Shown one piece after another: positions 32,718 through 42,148 of a stretch of 64,000 bases of DNA. The stretch spans positions 1 to 64,000 of the forward strand of contig DASXUL010000185.1 of assembly GCA_036504855.1 (NCBI GenBank), read 5' to 3'. Under the pieces are notes generated by a model. It was not told where the DNA came from. It made no database searches and saw only the letters and a program-made list of their open reading frames with translations. The position numbers were made by a program, and so were the translations under genes. How positions within the stretch are numbered: position 1 is the first letter of the stretch; each line of letters begins with the position of its first letter. Source of the stretch: DASXUL01 sp036504855 (GTDB lineage: Bacteria; Armatimonadota; DTGP01; JAKQQT01).

Positions 32718-34094
32718 TCACTCCTCTTCGTTGTCCGCCATCCCGTACTCGCGGACCTTGGTGCGCAGGGTCTTGCGGTCGATGCCGAGAATGGCGGCGG
32801 CCTTGCTCTGGTTCCCCTCGCATGATTCCAGGGTGGCGAGGATGTGGCGGCGCTCCACCTCGCGCAGGGTGAGGCCGGCCGTGCCCTCCGTCGGGGCCGC
32901 GGCGGAGAGGGCCGGCGCGGCCGCGGCGGCGCCGGAGAGCAGAAGGTCGCGCGCTTGGAGGCAATCGTCGTTGGCGAGGATCACGGCGCGCTCGATGCAG
33001 TTCTCCAATTCGCGGATGTTGCCGCGCCAGTTGTGACGCTTCAGCATTTCGAGCCCCTCATCGGAGACGCTGAGGACCCGCTTGGCGGTCTCCTGGTTGT
33101 ACTTGGCGATGAAGTGCGTAACGAGGCGCGGCACGTCATCCGGGCGCTCGCGCAGAGGCGGGAGATGGATGCTGATGACGTTGAGGCGGTAATACAGGTC
33201 CTCGCGGAAGGAACCTTCTTCCATGGCGGCCTCGAGGTCGCGGTTGGTGGCGGCCACGATGCGCACGTTCACCTGCAGGGTTTCCTGCCCGCCAACGCGC
33301 TCAAACTGCTTCTCCTGCAGAACGCGCAGGAGCTTCACCTGCGTGGCGGGGGTGATGTCGCCGATCTCGTCCAGGAAAAGAGTGCCGCCGTCGGCCAGTT
33401 CGAAGCGGCCGGCGCGGCGGGCCACGGCGTTGGTGAAGGCGCCCTTCTCGTGTCCGAAGAGCTCGCTTTCCAGGAGGCTCTCCGGTAGCGCGGCGCAGTT
33501 GACCTTGATGAACGGCCCCTCGGCGCGGTTGCTCTGATAATGGATGGCGCGGGCCAGGAACTCCTTGCCGGTGCCGGTTTCGCCGAGGATGAGGACGCTG
33601 GCGTTGCTGTCCGCCACGCGGGCCGCCATGAGGTAGGCTTCCTGCACCTCGCGGCTGTGGCCGATGACGTTGTCGAAGTTGTAGCGGCTTTTCAGCTCGC
33701 CGAGGAGGTAGCGGTTTTCGTCGATGAGGCGCGTTCGTTCCAGGGCGCGATCGACGAGGAGCTGAACCTCATCCAGGTCGAACGGCTTGGTGATGAAATC
33801 GTAGGCGCCCTGGCGCATGGCCTTGATGGCGGTCTGCACGGAAGCGTAGGCGGTCATGATAATGACCGCGGTATCCGGGTTCTTCCGCTTCAAGGCGTCC
33901 AGGATGTCGAGTCCGGAGGCGCCGGGGAGGCTGAGGTCCACCAGGGCAGCGTCGTATTTGCGCTCCGCGGCCTCCATGGCGGATTTCCCATCGAAGGCGG
34001 TTTCCACGGTGAAGCCCGGCCCGGCCAGAAGGTCGGTAAGCACCGTTCTGATGCCCGCCTCGTCATCCACCACCAAGATCCTCTTGCTCGCCAT
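32718..34094 (-). CDS. NtrC-family sigma-54-dependent response regulator
   Basis: The 458-residue activator has a receiver domain with the phosphorylated Asp53 (LVDLSLPG), a central AAA+ domain with Walker A GETGTGKE and Walker B GGTLFLDEIGD, and a C-terminal Fis-type helix-turn-helix (NQSKAAAILGIDRKTLRTKV). The sigma-54 contact loop reads GAFTNA instead of the usual GAFTGA. It lies back to back with flgF, with a -24/-12 promoter in the shared region, so it is the likely activator of flagellar genes. ATG 34094 precedes MASKRILVVDDE; the longer open frame upstream is non-homologous. Confidence 0.92.
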   Translation of the reverse strand: MASKRILVVDDEAGIRTVLTDLLAGPGFTVETAFDGKSAMEAAERKYDAALVDLSLPGASGLDILDALKRKNPDTAVIIMTAYASVQTAIKAMRQGAYDFITKPFDLDEVQLLVDRALERTRLIDENRYLLGELKSRYNFDNVIGHSREVQEAYLMAARVADSNASVLILGETGTGKEFLARAIHYQSNRAEGPFIKVNCAALPESLLESELFGHEKGAFTNAVARRAGRFELADGGTLFLDEIGDITPATQVKLLRVLQEKQFERVGGQETLQVNVRIVAATNRDLEAAMEEGSFREDLYYRLNVISIHLPPLRERPDDVPRLVTHFIAKYNQETAKRVLSVSDEGLEMLKRHNWRGNIRELENCIERAVILANDDCLQARDLLLSGAAAAAPALSAAAPTEGTAGLTLREVERRHILATLESCEGNQSKAAAILGIDRKTLRTKVREYGMADNEEE

Positions 34095-34158
34095 GCACAG
34101 CCTTTCGATGGGTCCGGCGACGCCGGCCCGAAGATTACCATGCTTACTATCGGCATCC

Positions 34159-34174
34159 GGGCACGCCAATTGCA
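34159..34174 (+). promoter_or_regulatory. Sigma-54 (-24/-12) promoter of the flgF operon
   Basis: GGGCACGCCAATTGCA has GG (34160-34161) and GC (34172-34173) exactly ten bases apart, the required sigma-54 spacing, with a good TTGCA -12 element. The same sequence heads the flhB operon on the opposite strand. The predicted start is near 34185, about 70 bases before flgF. Confidence 0.8.
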
Positions 34175-34256
34175 GTACCAATGCGAGCGCGGACAGCGCG
34201 GCTTCGGCTGCATGGGTTGGGATTTCCGCCGCGCTGGTTTTCGGAGAGGCTCTGGA

Positions 34257-34967
34257 ATGATACGAGGCATCACATCGGCGGCGCAGGGGATGATGGCGCA
34301 GATGGCGGCGCAGGACGTTACGGCAAACAACCTCGCCAACGTAAACACGTCTGGTTTCAAGCGTGACGTGCCGGCGTTCTCCGTCTTCCTGACAGGCGCC
34401 GACGGCGCCGCGCCCATCACCCAACTGGACACCCAGGCCGGCTGCGATTTTGCGCAGGGCTCGCTGAAGCAGACGGACGACAAGCTGAATTTCGCGCTGG
34501 AGGGCGACGGTTTCTTCAGCGTGCAAACGGCCGCCGGCGTGGCGTACACGCGAGACGGTTCCTTCACGCTTTCCGCCGACGGCGCCCTGGTTACCGGCTC
34601 CGGCGACGCGGTGCTTGGGGCAAACGGCCCCATCAAGCTGGCCCCGGGATCGTTCAGCGTGGACGAGCGGGGCGTGATTACCCAGAACGGAAAGGCCGTG
34701 GACACGCTGAAGGTCGTTTCCTTCGCCGATCCGCAGGGGCTCCGCAAACTCGGGGGCAACCTCATTACGGCGCCGTTCACGCAGGCCACGAACGCCGCGA
34801 CGACCACGAAGGTGCGCCAGGGTTACCTGGAGTCATCGAACGTGAACTCGGTTTCCGAAATGGTGAGCATGATTTCCGGTTACCGCGCCTACGAAGCGAG
34901 CCAGAAGGCCGCAACGGCGCAGGACGAGACGTTGGAAAAGCTGGTCAACGAGGTTGGCCGGGTCTGA
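34257..34967 (+). CDS. flgF: Flagellar hook-basal body rod protein (FlgF-like)
   Basis: The 236-residue axial protein has the N-terminal rod motif DVTANNLANVNTSGFKRD, a central FlgF/FlgG region with LEGDGFFSVQTAAGVAYTRDG, and the C-terminal EMVSMISGYRAYE helix. It builds the proximal rod. FlgF is preferred over FlgG because flgG follows and the protein is shorter. GGAGAGG precedes the ATG. It is the first gene behind the -24/-12 promoter. Confidence 0.88.
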   Translation: MIRGITSAAQGMMAQMAAQDVTANNLANVNTSGFKRDVPAFSVFLTGADGAAPITQLDTQAGCDFAQGSLKQTDDKLNFALEGDGFFSVQTAAGVAYTRDGSFTLSADGALVTGSGDAVLGANGPIKLAPGSFSVDERGVITQNGKAVDTLKVVSFADPQGLRKLGGNLITAPFTQATNAATTTKVRQGYLESSNVNSVSEMVSMISGYRAYEASQKAATAQDETLEKLVNEVGRV

Positions 34968-35016
34968 TGACGCAGTGGGGCGGCCGTAACGGCCCGCCCA
35001 GGAGACGTATGCGGTT

Positions 35017-35805
35017 ATGATGCGAGCGCTCTACACATCGGCCACCGGGATGATGGCCCAGCAGTTGAACATGGACGTAGTGGCCAACAACCTGGCCAAC
35101 GTGAACACCACCGGCTTCAAACGGAGCCGCGTGGACTTCCAGGACCTGCTGTATCAGAACACCCGCGAGGCGGGCACCACGGTCGCCAAGGGCGCCACAG
35201 TGCCCACCGGCGCCCAGACCGGCCTCGGCGTGCGTCCCGGCGCCATCCAGAAGATGTACGGACAGGGTGACCTGGAGCAGACGGATAACCCGCTGGATGT
35301 GACCATCGAGGGCGACGGGTTCTTCCAGGTCCTTCAGCCGGACGGCACCACCGCGTATACCCGCGATGGAACCCTGAAAATGGACGCCACCGGGAAGCTG
35401 GTGACCTCAGACGGATACGCGCTGCAGCCCGAGATCACGATCCCCTCGGAAGCGAAGACGATCTCCATCGGCAGCGACGGCACGGTTTCCGTGACGATGC
35501 CCGGCCAATCGCAGCCGCAGCAGCTCGGCCAGCTCCAGATCGCCCGCTTCCTGAACCCGGCCGGGCTCAACAGCATCGGCCGCAACCTGGCGCTTCCCAC
35601 CGCCGCCAGCGGCGACCCCAACGTGGGGACCCCGGGCCTGAACGGCTTCGGCACGCTGGCGCAGGGCATGATCGAGCGCAGCAATGTGAAGGTGGTTGAG
35701 GAGATGGTCAACATGATCGTCGCCCAGCGCGCCTACGAAGTGAACTCGAAGGCGATCACCACCTCGGACGAGATGCTGGGCATGGCCAACGGCCTGAAGA
35801 GGTAA
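35017..35805 (+). CDS. flgG: Flagellar distal rod protein FlgG
   Basis: A 262-residue rod protein of usual length. Features are the N-terminal MMRALYTSATGMMAQQLNMD and NNLANVNTTGFKRSR, the FlgG-type VRPGAIQKMYGQGDLEQTDN segment, IEGDGFFQVLQPDGTTAYTRDG, and a C-terminal EEMVNMIVAQRAYEVNSK. It forms the distal rod that passes through the P and L rings encoded just downstream. Confidence 0.95.
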   Translation: MMRALYTSATGMMAQQLNMDVVANNLANVNTTGFKRSRVDFQDLLYQNTREAGTTVAKGATVPTGAQTGLGVRPGAIQKMYGQGDLEQTDNPLDVTIEGDGFFQVLQPDGTTAYTRDGTLKMDATGKLVTSDGYALQPEITIPSEAKTISIGSDGTVSVTMPGQSQPQQLGQLQIARFLNPAGLNSIGRNLALPTAASGDPNVGTPGLNGFGTLAQGMIERSNVKVVEEMVNMIVAQRAYEVNSKAITTSDEMLGMANGLKR

Positions 35806-35811
35806 TCCGCG

Positions 35812-36882
35812 ATGACGCGCTGGACCGATGACGAACTCAGAATGGGAGCCCGGCGGCCGGTGGTTGCGACCATCGCGGCGTCCGCGGGGTGGAAGCGCCC
35901 GTCGTTCCTGCAAGCGCTGGGGATGACGCTGGGGCGTTTCCGGACCTGGCTGCTTCCAGCAGTTGTTCTGGCGGCGTTGTCCGCTCCGGCGCACGCCGCC
36001 GCAATGGCCCGCATCCAGGCGGAGGCGTTGGTGAAGGGTGACGCAGTGCGGCTCGGCGACATGGCGAAGATCACCGGCGATGCCGCAACCCGCGCCAAAC
36101 TGTCGCAGGTCGAAGTGGGGCCGTCGCCGCTGCCGGGCTACTCGCGCAGCATCAGCCTCGATTACGTTCGCATCCGGTTGCGCCAGCGTAACCTGGACCC
36201 GGCGCTGATCAGCGCCGATTCCGCCGCGCAGTGCAAGGTAACCCGCTCGTCGCAAACAGTGGGCGCGGACAGGCTGGTGGAGGCCGCGCGGGCATTTGTG
36301 GAGGGCTCCATGGAGGCCGGTGACGGTCGCGTGGTGGTTGAGCCGTCGAGCCGTCCCCGAGACCTGACTTTGCCGGATGGCCGGTTGGAGCTGACAGCGG
36401 CGGACGCCGGCACGCCCACCGGCGCGTTCCGGCGCATCGCGATCCGCGCGATGGTGGAAGGTGAGGAAGCGGGCCGGGTGGATGTGTCGCTAAGGGTGCG
36501 TCGCTACAGCAATGTGGCCGTGGCGAAGCGAACGATCCCTCGCGGCGAATCCGTTGTCGCCGACGCCGTTACGTATGAGGAGCGCGACCTGACGTCGCTG
36601 CCCGAAGACGCCCTCACGGAAGCCACGGCTCTGAACGGATTGCAGGCCACGCAGCCTATCGCCGCGGGCTCCGTGCTGACGGCTCGCGCCGCCGCGGAAC
36701 CGCCACTGGTGCACCGGGGCGACTCGGTGACGATCGTCGCCCGCATCGGGAGCATCGAAGTGAGCGCCTCCGGCGTGGCCGGCGAGGACGGACGCCTGGG
36801 GCAGAGCATCCGCGTGAAGAATGGTTTGCAGGAGACGCGGGCCACGGTTGTGGACGCTCGCACCGTGGAAGCGGCGCTGTGA
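35812..36882 (+). CDS. flgA: Flagellar P-ring assembly chaperone FlgA
   Basis: The 356-residue periplasmic protein helps FlgI form the P ring. A signal peptide starting at Met38 (LLPAVVLAALSAPAHA) is followed by a family-typical body and a SAF domain in the C-terminal third (AKRTIPRGESVVADAVTYEERDL and LNGLQATQPIAAGSVLT). The stretch before Met38 is not signal-like, so translation may really begin at ATG 35923. The stop is directly followed by the start region of flgH. Confidence 0.88.
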   Translation: MTRWTDDELRMGARRPVVATIAASAGWKRPSFLQALGMTLGRFRTWLLPAVVLAALSAPAHAAAMARIQAEALVKGDAVRLGDMAKITGDAATRAKLSQVEVGPSPLPGYSRSISLDYVRIRLRQRNLDPALISADSAAQCKVTRSSQTVGADRLVEAARAFVEGSMEAGDGRVVVEPSSRPRDLTLPDGRLELTAADAGTPTGAFRRIAIRAMVEGEEAGRVDVSLRVRRYSNVAVAKRTIPRGESVVADAVTYEERDLTSLPEDALTEATALNGLQATQPIAAGSVLTARAAAEPPLVHRGDSVTIVARIGSIEVSASGVAGEDGRLGQSIRVKNGLQETRATVVDARTVEAAL

Positions 36883-36902
36883 TGATGAGGGGAATCGATG
36901 AG

Positions 36903-37499
36903 ATGAAACGTACCGGAGTCTTAATCGGTGTGGTGATTGGGCTGTGCGCCGCGGGGCGCGCGGACTCGTTGTGGAAGTCGGAGCCAAAGCCCGAGGCCAG
37001 GGCGTCGTCGGGTTCGATGTACGTCGATATGCGCGCCGCCAAGGTAGGCGACCTGGTGACCATCCTGGTGACCGAAACCTCCAGCGCAACGCAGCAAGCG
37101 AGCACCTCGGTAACGAAGAAGGACACTGTGAACACCGCCGCCGGCGCAGGCGCGCTGTTGAGGATCCTGCCGGCGTGGAAGGTGAGCGGCAGCACGGATG
37201 CGGCCGCGCAGGGCAGCACCGCCCGCAGCGCCAACCTCACCGCGCGCATCACCGCCAAGGTCATCGCCGTGAACCCCAACGGCACGCTGACCCTCGAAGG
37301 CACGCGCGACGTGAAGGCGAACGACGAAACCCAGATGCTGCGCATCACCGGCACGGTGCGCCGTGAGGACATCGCCTCGGACAACACCGTGCAGAGCGCC
37401 TATCTGGCGGATGCCAAAATCGACTACACGGGCAAGGGCCCCATCGCCGAGCGCCAGAAGCCTGGCCTCATCACCCGCATCTTCAAGATCCTGTTCTAA
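36903..37499 (+). CDS. flgH: Flagellar L-ring protein FlgH
   Basis: The 198-residue protein forms the ring in the outer membrane. MYVDMRAAKVGDLVTILVTE and the C-terminal YTGKGPIAERQKPG fit FlgH. ATG 36903 gives a Lys-Arg signal start; ATG 36882 and 36885 are possible and overlap the flgA stop. Most FlgH proteins are lipoproteins. Here the only early cysteine lies in VIGLCAAG, which does not match a lipobox well. The gene is strong evidence for a diderm envelope. Confidence 0.9.
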   Translation: MKRTGVLIGVVIGLCAAGRADSLWKSEPKPEARASSGSMYVDMRAAKVGDLVTILVTETSSATQQASTSVTKKDTVNTAAGAGALLRILPAWKVSGSTDAAAQGSTARSANLTARITAKVIAVNPNGTLTLEGTRDVKANDETQMLRITGTVRREDIASDNTVQSAYLADAKIDYTGKGPIAERQKPGLITRIFKILF

Positions 37500-37520
37500 C
37501 TGCCCCGGGGCGCCAAAACC

Positions 37521-38612
37521 ATGCGTATACTCAGTGCTATCATCCTGTCCCTCCTGGCGGGTTCGACCTTCGCCCAGACCGTGCGCGTGAAGGATCTTGC
37601 CCGGCTGGAAGGCGTGCGGGCCAACCAACTTGTGGGCTACGGCCTGGTTGTGGGCCTGGATGGAACCGGCGACTCCAAGCAGACGCTGTTCACCGTGCAG
37701 AGCACGGTGAGCATGCTCAACCGCATGGGGGTTACCGTGCCGAACGGCCAGGTGAACCTGAAGAACGTGGCCGCAGTGATGGTGACCGCGGATCTCGTAG
37801 CGTTCGCCCGCAACGGCGATCGGATCGACGTAACCGTCTCCTCACTGGGTGATGCTCGCACCCTGCAGGGCGGCGTGTTGCTGCAGACTCCCCTGAACGG
37901 CGCGGACGGCGGCACATATGCGGTGGCGCAGGGCGCGGTGAGCATCGGCGGGTTCTCGGCCGGCGGCGGCGGCTCCACCACCGTGAAGAACCACCCCACC
38001 GTGGGCCGTATCCCCAACGGCGCCATGGTGGAAAAGGAGGTGCCCATGTCGATCAGCGAAGACAACCACCTCGTTCTTTCGCTGAGTCGGGCGGATTTCA
38101 CCTCCGCCGCGCGCATCGCCAAGGCGATCGAAGTGAGCACGGGCGCAACCGCCACCGCTGAAGATGCGGGCCGCGTGAAGGTCGATATCCCCGCGAAATG
38201 GCGCGGCAATCCCGTTCCGTTCGTGGCGCAGGTGGATGACGTGAGCGTGGACGTTGAGCCGGTGTCGAAGGTTGTCATCAATGAGCGCACCGGGACCATT
38301 GTGATCGGCGGCGCCGTTCGCCTATCGCCGGTGGCCGTGGCCCACGCGGGGCTCACGGTGAGCGTGAAGACGACGCCGGTGGTCAGCCAGCCCGCGCCGC
38401 TTTCGAAGAACGGCACAACCGTGATCGTCCCGAAGACGAAGACCACCGTTTCGGAGCCGCCCGCCAACACCGTGCTGATTGACGGCGGTGACACGGTTGA
38501 AGACCTGATCCGCGCGCTGAACGCCATCAAGGCGACCCCGCGCGATATCATCGCCATCATTCAGGCCATCAAGGAAGCCGGCGGCCTGCAGGCAGAGCTC
38601 GAGGTGTTGTGA
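37521..38612 (+). CDS. flgI: Flagellar P-ring protein FlgI
   Basis: The 363-residue periplasmic protein forms the peptidoglycan ring. After a signal peptide ending at TFAQ come RVKDLARLEGVRANQLVGYGLVVGLDGTGD, FTVQSTVSMLNRMG and VNLKNVAAVMVTADL, all hallmark FlgI text. The C-terminal VEDLIRALNAIKATPRDIIAIIQAI is also typical. The stop overlaps the flgJ start (TGATG). Confidence 0.96.
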   Translation: MRILSAIILSLLAGSTFAQTVRVKDLARLEGVRANQLVGYGLVVGLDGTGDSKQTLFTVQSTVSMLNRMGVTVPNGQVNLKNVAAVMVTADLVAFARNGDRIDVTVSSLGDARTLQGGVLLQTPLNGADGGTYAVAQGAVSIGGFSAGGGGSTTVKNHPTVGRIPNGAMVEKEVPMSISEDNHLVLSLSRADFTSAARIAKAIEVSTGATATAEDAGRVKVDIPAKWRGNPVPFVAQVDDVSVDVEPVSKVVINERTGTIVIGGAVRLSPVAVAHAGLTVSVKTTPVVSQPAPLSKNGTTVIVPKTKTTVSEPPANTVLIDGGDTVEDLIRALNAIKATPRDIIAIIQAIKEAGGLQAELEVL

Positions 38613-38953
38613 TGAGGCTTCCCCCAGCCGCGCTTCCCATGGAGGCAAAACAGTTATTTAAGTCCCTGACCCGCCCTGCCGAAAACCCGGATGTCAAGAA
38701 GTCGAGTCAGATCGACGGAGCCAAAGAGCAGACGAAGCTCAAGGCGACGTGCCAGGACTTCGAAAGCGTCTTTCTGAACATGATGCTCAGCAAGATGCGC
38801 GAAGCAGTGCCGAAGGACGATCTGATGGGGGAGAGCCGCGGCGAAGATGTTTTTCGCGGCATGCTCGACGAAGAGTTGTCCAAGAATATGGCGGCCGGGG
38901 GCGGTGTGGGTTTGGCGCGAATGCTTTACGAGCAACTGAGCACGCGCAAATAG
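38612..38953 (+). CDS. flgJ: Flagellar rod-assembly protein, FlgJ N-terminal type
   Basis: The 113-residue protein corresponds to the rod-binding domain of FlgJ: CQDFESVFLNMMLSKMREAVPKDDLMG and GVGLARMLYEQLS. The muramidase domain of enterobacterial FlgJ is absent, as in many phyla, so wall opening must use another enzyme. The ATG overlaps the flgI stop. Confidence 0.9.
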   Translation: MRLPPAALPMEAKQLFKSLTRPAENPDVKKSSQIDGAKEQTKLKATCQDFESVFLNMMLSKMREAVPKDDLMGESRGEDVFRGMLDEELSKNMAAGGGVGLARMLYEQLSTRK

Positions 38954-38981
38954 CCCGCATCCCGCGCCGGCCGGGAGGGTT

Positions 38982-39269
38982 ATGAACATGCGCATCGCCG
39001 GCAATCAGATTCAGCAGGTCGTTGGGACCTATCTGAAGCAGACAAAGAAGACCGACGCGCCTGGAACGGCGCAACCGGTAGCGGACGAGGCGACCTTTTC
39101 GGAGCGGGCCACGGATATCGCGAAGGCCCGGCAGGCGTACGACGCCGTGCCGGAAGTCCGTGAGGATCTGGTGGCCAGCCTGAAGGCCCGCATCGCCAAC
39201 GATACCTATCGCCCGCAAGACGAACAGGTCGCGGAAGCGATCATCCGAGGACAAACGTCGCAGGAATGA
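38982..39269 (+). CDS. flgM: Anti-sigma-28 factor FlgM
   Basis: The 95-residue protein resembles FlgM: a flexible N-terminal half and a C-terminal sigma-binding half with VREDLVASLKARIANDTYRPQDEQVAEAII. It should hold FliA (encoded at 51576-52337) inactive until the hook is complete and FlgM is exported. GGGAGGG precedes the ATG. It is followed by flgN, the usual partner order. Confidence 0.82.
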   Translation: MNMRIAGNQIQQVVGTYLKQTKKTDAPGTAQPVADEATFSERATDIAKARQAYDAVPEVREDLVASLKARIANDTYRPQDEQVAEAIIRGQTSQE

Positions 39270-39303
39270 GCCGTCCACACAGGGTGGCGCGTCTCCTGAG
39301 ACC

Positions 39304-39792
39304 ATGAAGGCACGCAGTATGGACGAGACACTGAACACCCTGCAGAACATCCTGTCGCGACAGATCGCCATCTATGGCGAACTGGCCTCGCTTGCGGAAC
39401 AGCAGCGCGAGGCGCTGATCTACCGTCGCACGGACGCGCTCTCCGAGATCGCCGTCGCCCAGACGAAGCTGATCGGGCACTCCGTTCGGCTGGATCTCCA
39501 GGTGAAGGACGCGCTGAACGCCGCCGGTCTGCCCTCGCTCGCCGAGGCGATTCAGCAGGCGGAGGAGAAGACCAGCCGCCGCCTACAGGACCTGCGCGGC
39601 CGCGTGGTGGCCGCCGCGGAGCAGTTGTCCCGCATCAGCCGCATCAACGCCGAGCTCTTCGAAAACGCGATGGACTCCATCCGCTTTACCATCCAGATCC
39701 TTGCCGGAGCCGCGCAGACGCCGGAACCGTGCTACGCGCTGGCGGACAAGGGCCGCGGCGTGAACTCGTTCCTCGTGGACCATCACGCCTGA
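39304..39792 (+). CDS. flgN: Flagellar export chaperone FlgN
   Basis: A 162-residue helical protein of the FlgN family, chaperone of the hook-associated proteins FlgK and FlgL that are encoded next. LNTLQNILSRQIAIYGELASLAEQQREAL is characteristic; the C-terminal part is flexible. No membrane segment is seen. Confidence 0.82.
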   Translation: MKARSMDETLNTLQNILSRQIAIYGELASLAEQQREALIYRRTDALSEIAVAQTKLIGHSVRLDLQVKDALNAAGLPSLAEAIQQAEEKTSRRLQDLRGRVVAAAEQLSRISRINAELFENAMDSIRFTIQILAGAAQTPEPCYALADKGRGVNSFLVDHHA

Positions 39793-39807
39793 ACCGGAGC
39801 GTATATC

Positions 39808-41172
39808 GTGTCGTTCTTCGGACTGAACCTGGCGGCCAGAGGGCTTGCGGCGCAGCAAAACGCCATGAACGTGGTGGGGCAGAACATCTCCAATGCCAGC
39901 ACCGCGGGCTATCATCGGCAGAAGGCCACGATCTCATCCCTCTCCGTGGCCGGATCGAACGGCCAGCGCGCCATGGGCGCTGGTTCCGACGTTACCGACG
40001 TCCAGCGCATGCAGAACCAGTTCCTGGATGCTCAACTGATGGGCTCCGGACAGAACCTTGGCCGGTGGTCAGCCGGCAAGGACGCCCTGGACCAGGTGGT
40101 GGCTCTCATCAACGAGCCCTCCGACACGGGGCTGTCTTCGGACATGAGCAAGTTCTGGGCAGGATGGCAGGACCTCGCGCTGCATCCGGACAGCGCGTCT
40201 TCCCGCAACAACGTGCTCCAGGCGGGAACCACTCTCGCCGGCAGCTTCAACCGCATCGCCAGCGGGCTGCGCGGGGTACAGACGCAGCAGGACTCGGCTA
40301 TCGCCGCGAACGTTGACCAGGTGAACCGGCTGGCCGCGAAACTGGCTTCACTCAATAACGACATCACGCAGTCCTCCATCTCCGGCCAGGCGCCGAATGA
40401 CCTCCTCGACCAGCGCGGCACGGTTCTGACGGAACTCTCGAACCTGGTGGATGTGCGCGTTCAGGGCAATGGCGGCGCCGGCGACACCATCACCTTGGGC
40501 GGCCGGTCTCTGGTGCAGGGCAGCCAATCGTTCGCGTTGAGCGCGGGGCAGGACGCTAACGGCCATACCACCGTACTCTGGAAGGAAGACGGCTCGGCGG
40601 CGAAGATCGCTGGCGGCGAAATCGGCGGCGAGATCGACATCCAGCAGAACGTGATCCCCGCGTATATGGCCAAACTGGACGAAGTGGCCGTGGCGCTGCG
40701 CGATCGGGTGAACGCCGTTCACAGCGCCGGCAGCGGCCAGGACGGCACAACCGGCACGAACTTTTTCGTGGGCACGGACGCCGCCAGCCTGGCCGTGAAC
40801 CCGGCCCTTCTGGCCGACCCGCGGCTTCTGGCGTCCGGCGCCACGAGCGCGGCGGGGGACGGCACGGTTGCCAAGGCGATCGCCGCAATCAAGTCTGAGG
40901 CGCTGGTCAGCGGTTCCACCCTGGGTGAGGCTTACGGCAGCTTTGCCAGCCTCGCCGGGACGCACGCGGTGGCGATGCAAGACAAGCTGGACGCGGAGTC
41001 GCAACTGTCCGCCCAGCTCACCGTGCAGCAACAGAGCGTATCCGGGGTGAACCTGGATGAAGAGATGACGGACATGATCCGGTTTCAGCAGGCCTACAAC
41101 GCCTCGGCGCGCGTGCTGACGACGATGGATGAGATGATCTCCACGCTGATCAACAACTACGGCGCCCGATAA
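39808..41172 (+). CDS. flgK: Flagellar hook-associated protein 1, FlgK
   Basis: The 454-residue protein caps the hook and joins it to the filament. SFFGLNLAARGLAAQQNAMNVVGQNISNASTAGYHRQK is the N-terminal axial motif, and VNLDEEMTDMIRFQQAYNASARVLTTMDEM the C-terminal one. The start is GTG 39808 with GGAG eight bases before it. The gene lies 15 bp after flgN, and flgL follows after 51 bp. Confidence 0.95.
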   Translation: MSFFGLNLAARGLAAQQNAMNVVGQNISNASTAGYHRQKATISSLSVAGSNGQRAMGAGSDVTDVQRMQNQFLDAQLMGSGQNLGRWSAGKDALDQVVALINEPSDTGLSSDMSKFWAGWQDLALHPDSASSRNNVLQAGTTLAGSFNRIASGLRGVQTQQDSAIAANVDQVNRLAAKLASLNNDITQSSISGQAPNDLLDQRGTVLTELSNLVDVRVQGNGGAGDTITLGGRSLVQGSQSFALSAGQDANGHTTVLWKEDGSAAKIAGGEIGGEIDIQQNVIPAYMAKLDEVAVALRDRVNAVHSAGSGQDGTTGTNFFVGTDAASLAVNPALLADPRLLASGATSAAGDGTVAKAIAAIKSEALVSGSTLGEAYGSFASLAGTHAVAMQDKLDAESQLSAQLTVQQQSVSGVNLDEEMTDMIRFQQAYNASARVLTTMDEMISTLINNYGAR

Positions 41173-41223
41173 CCGGATACCATCCCGGGGCGCGAGACTC
41201 GCCACCCGGATTGAGAGAGTGTT

Positions 41224-42141
41224 ATGCGAATCACGACGCAGATGATGAATACGAGCATGCAGGCGAACCTGGGCTCGGCTATCGACCGACTGATGACGCT
41301 GCAAAACCAGGCGTCCAGCGGTAAGCGCATCCAGAGCGTCTCCGATGACCCCATCGGCGCCGCGCAGGCGATGGGCTACCGCTCATCGCTGGCCAGCATC
41401 GCGCAATACTCGAAGAACGTGACGCAGGCCAAACTTCAGCTGGGGCTTGCCGACTCCACCCTGAGCGACGTTACGAAGGCGCTGCAGGAAGCCAAGCGGG
41501 TGGGCCTGCAGGGCGCCAACGCGGCCACCTCGGACGATCAGCGCAAGGCGATGGCCGTTCAGGTGCAGCAGCAGATTGATAACATCCTGCAGGACGTGAA
41601 CGCGACGAACCTGGACCACCACCTTTACGGCGGCTTCGCCACTACATCGGATCCGGTGTCGCTCAACCCGGCCGGAGGTTCGCCCCCCTACGTGTACAAC
41701 GGCGATGATGGCGTGACGAAGGTGGCGATGAATGACTCCACGGAGATCCAGACGAGCCTGACGGCGAAACAGATACTGAACTTCGGCGGCGCTGCCGATG
41801 CCAGCTCGCCGGACCTGATGACCACCCTCGTGGGCCTCCGCGATGCTTTGAACGCCAACGATACGACCGCCATCCAGACGGGCCTGAAGAACCTCGAGGG
41901 GGGGATCCAGAGTACGATCACGCTGCGCGGGCTGGTGGGCGCCCGGGCGCAGCAGGTGGAGTTGCACGCAACGCGGCTGAGCGATGCGGAAGCCACCATC
42001 AGCGAGCAGTTAACGTCCGTTGAAGACGTGGACATCACCAAGGTGCTCACGCAACTGCAAACGGAGCAGAATGTTTACCAGGCGTCGTTGCTAGCAACGA
42101 GCAAGATGGTGCAGTCCAGTTTGGCGGATTACCTGAAGTAG
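41224..42141 (+). CDS. flgL: Flagellar hook-associated protein 3, FlgL
   Basis: The 305-residue junction protein resembles flagellin at both ends: RITTQMMNTSMQANLGSAIDRLM with ASSGKRIQSVSDDPIGAAQAMGYR at the N-terminus, and LTQLQTEQNVYQASLLATSKMVQSSLADYLK at the C-terminus. It polymerises between FlgK and the filament. Confidence 0.93.
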   Translation: MRITTQMMNTSMQANLGSAIDRLMTLQNQASSGKRIQSVSDDPIGAAQAMGYRSSLASIAQYSKNVTQAKLQLGLADSTLSDVTKALQEAKRVGLQGANAATSDDQRKAMAVQVQQQIDNILQDVNATNLDHHLYGGFATTSDPVSLNPAGGSPPYVYNGDDGVTKVAMNDSTEIQTSLTAKQILNFGGAADASSPDLMTTLVGLRDALNANDTTAIQTGLKNLEGGIQSTITLRGLVGARAQQVELHATRLSDAEATISEQLTSVEDVDITKVLTQLQTEQNVYQASLLATSKMVQSSLADYLK

Positions 42142-42148
42142 GAACCAT

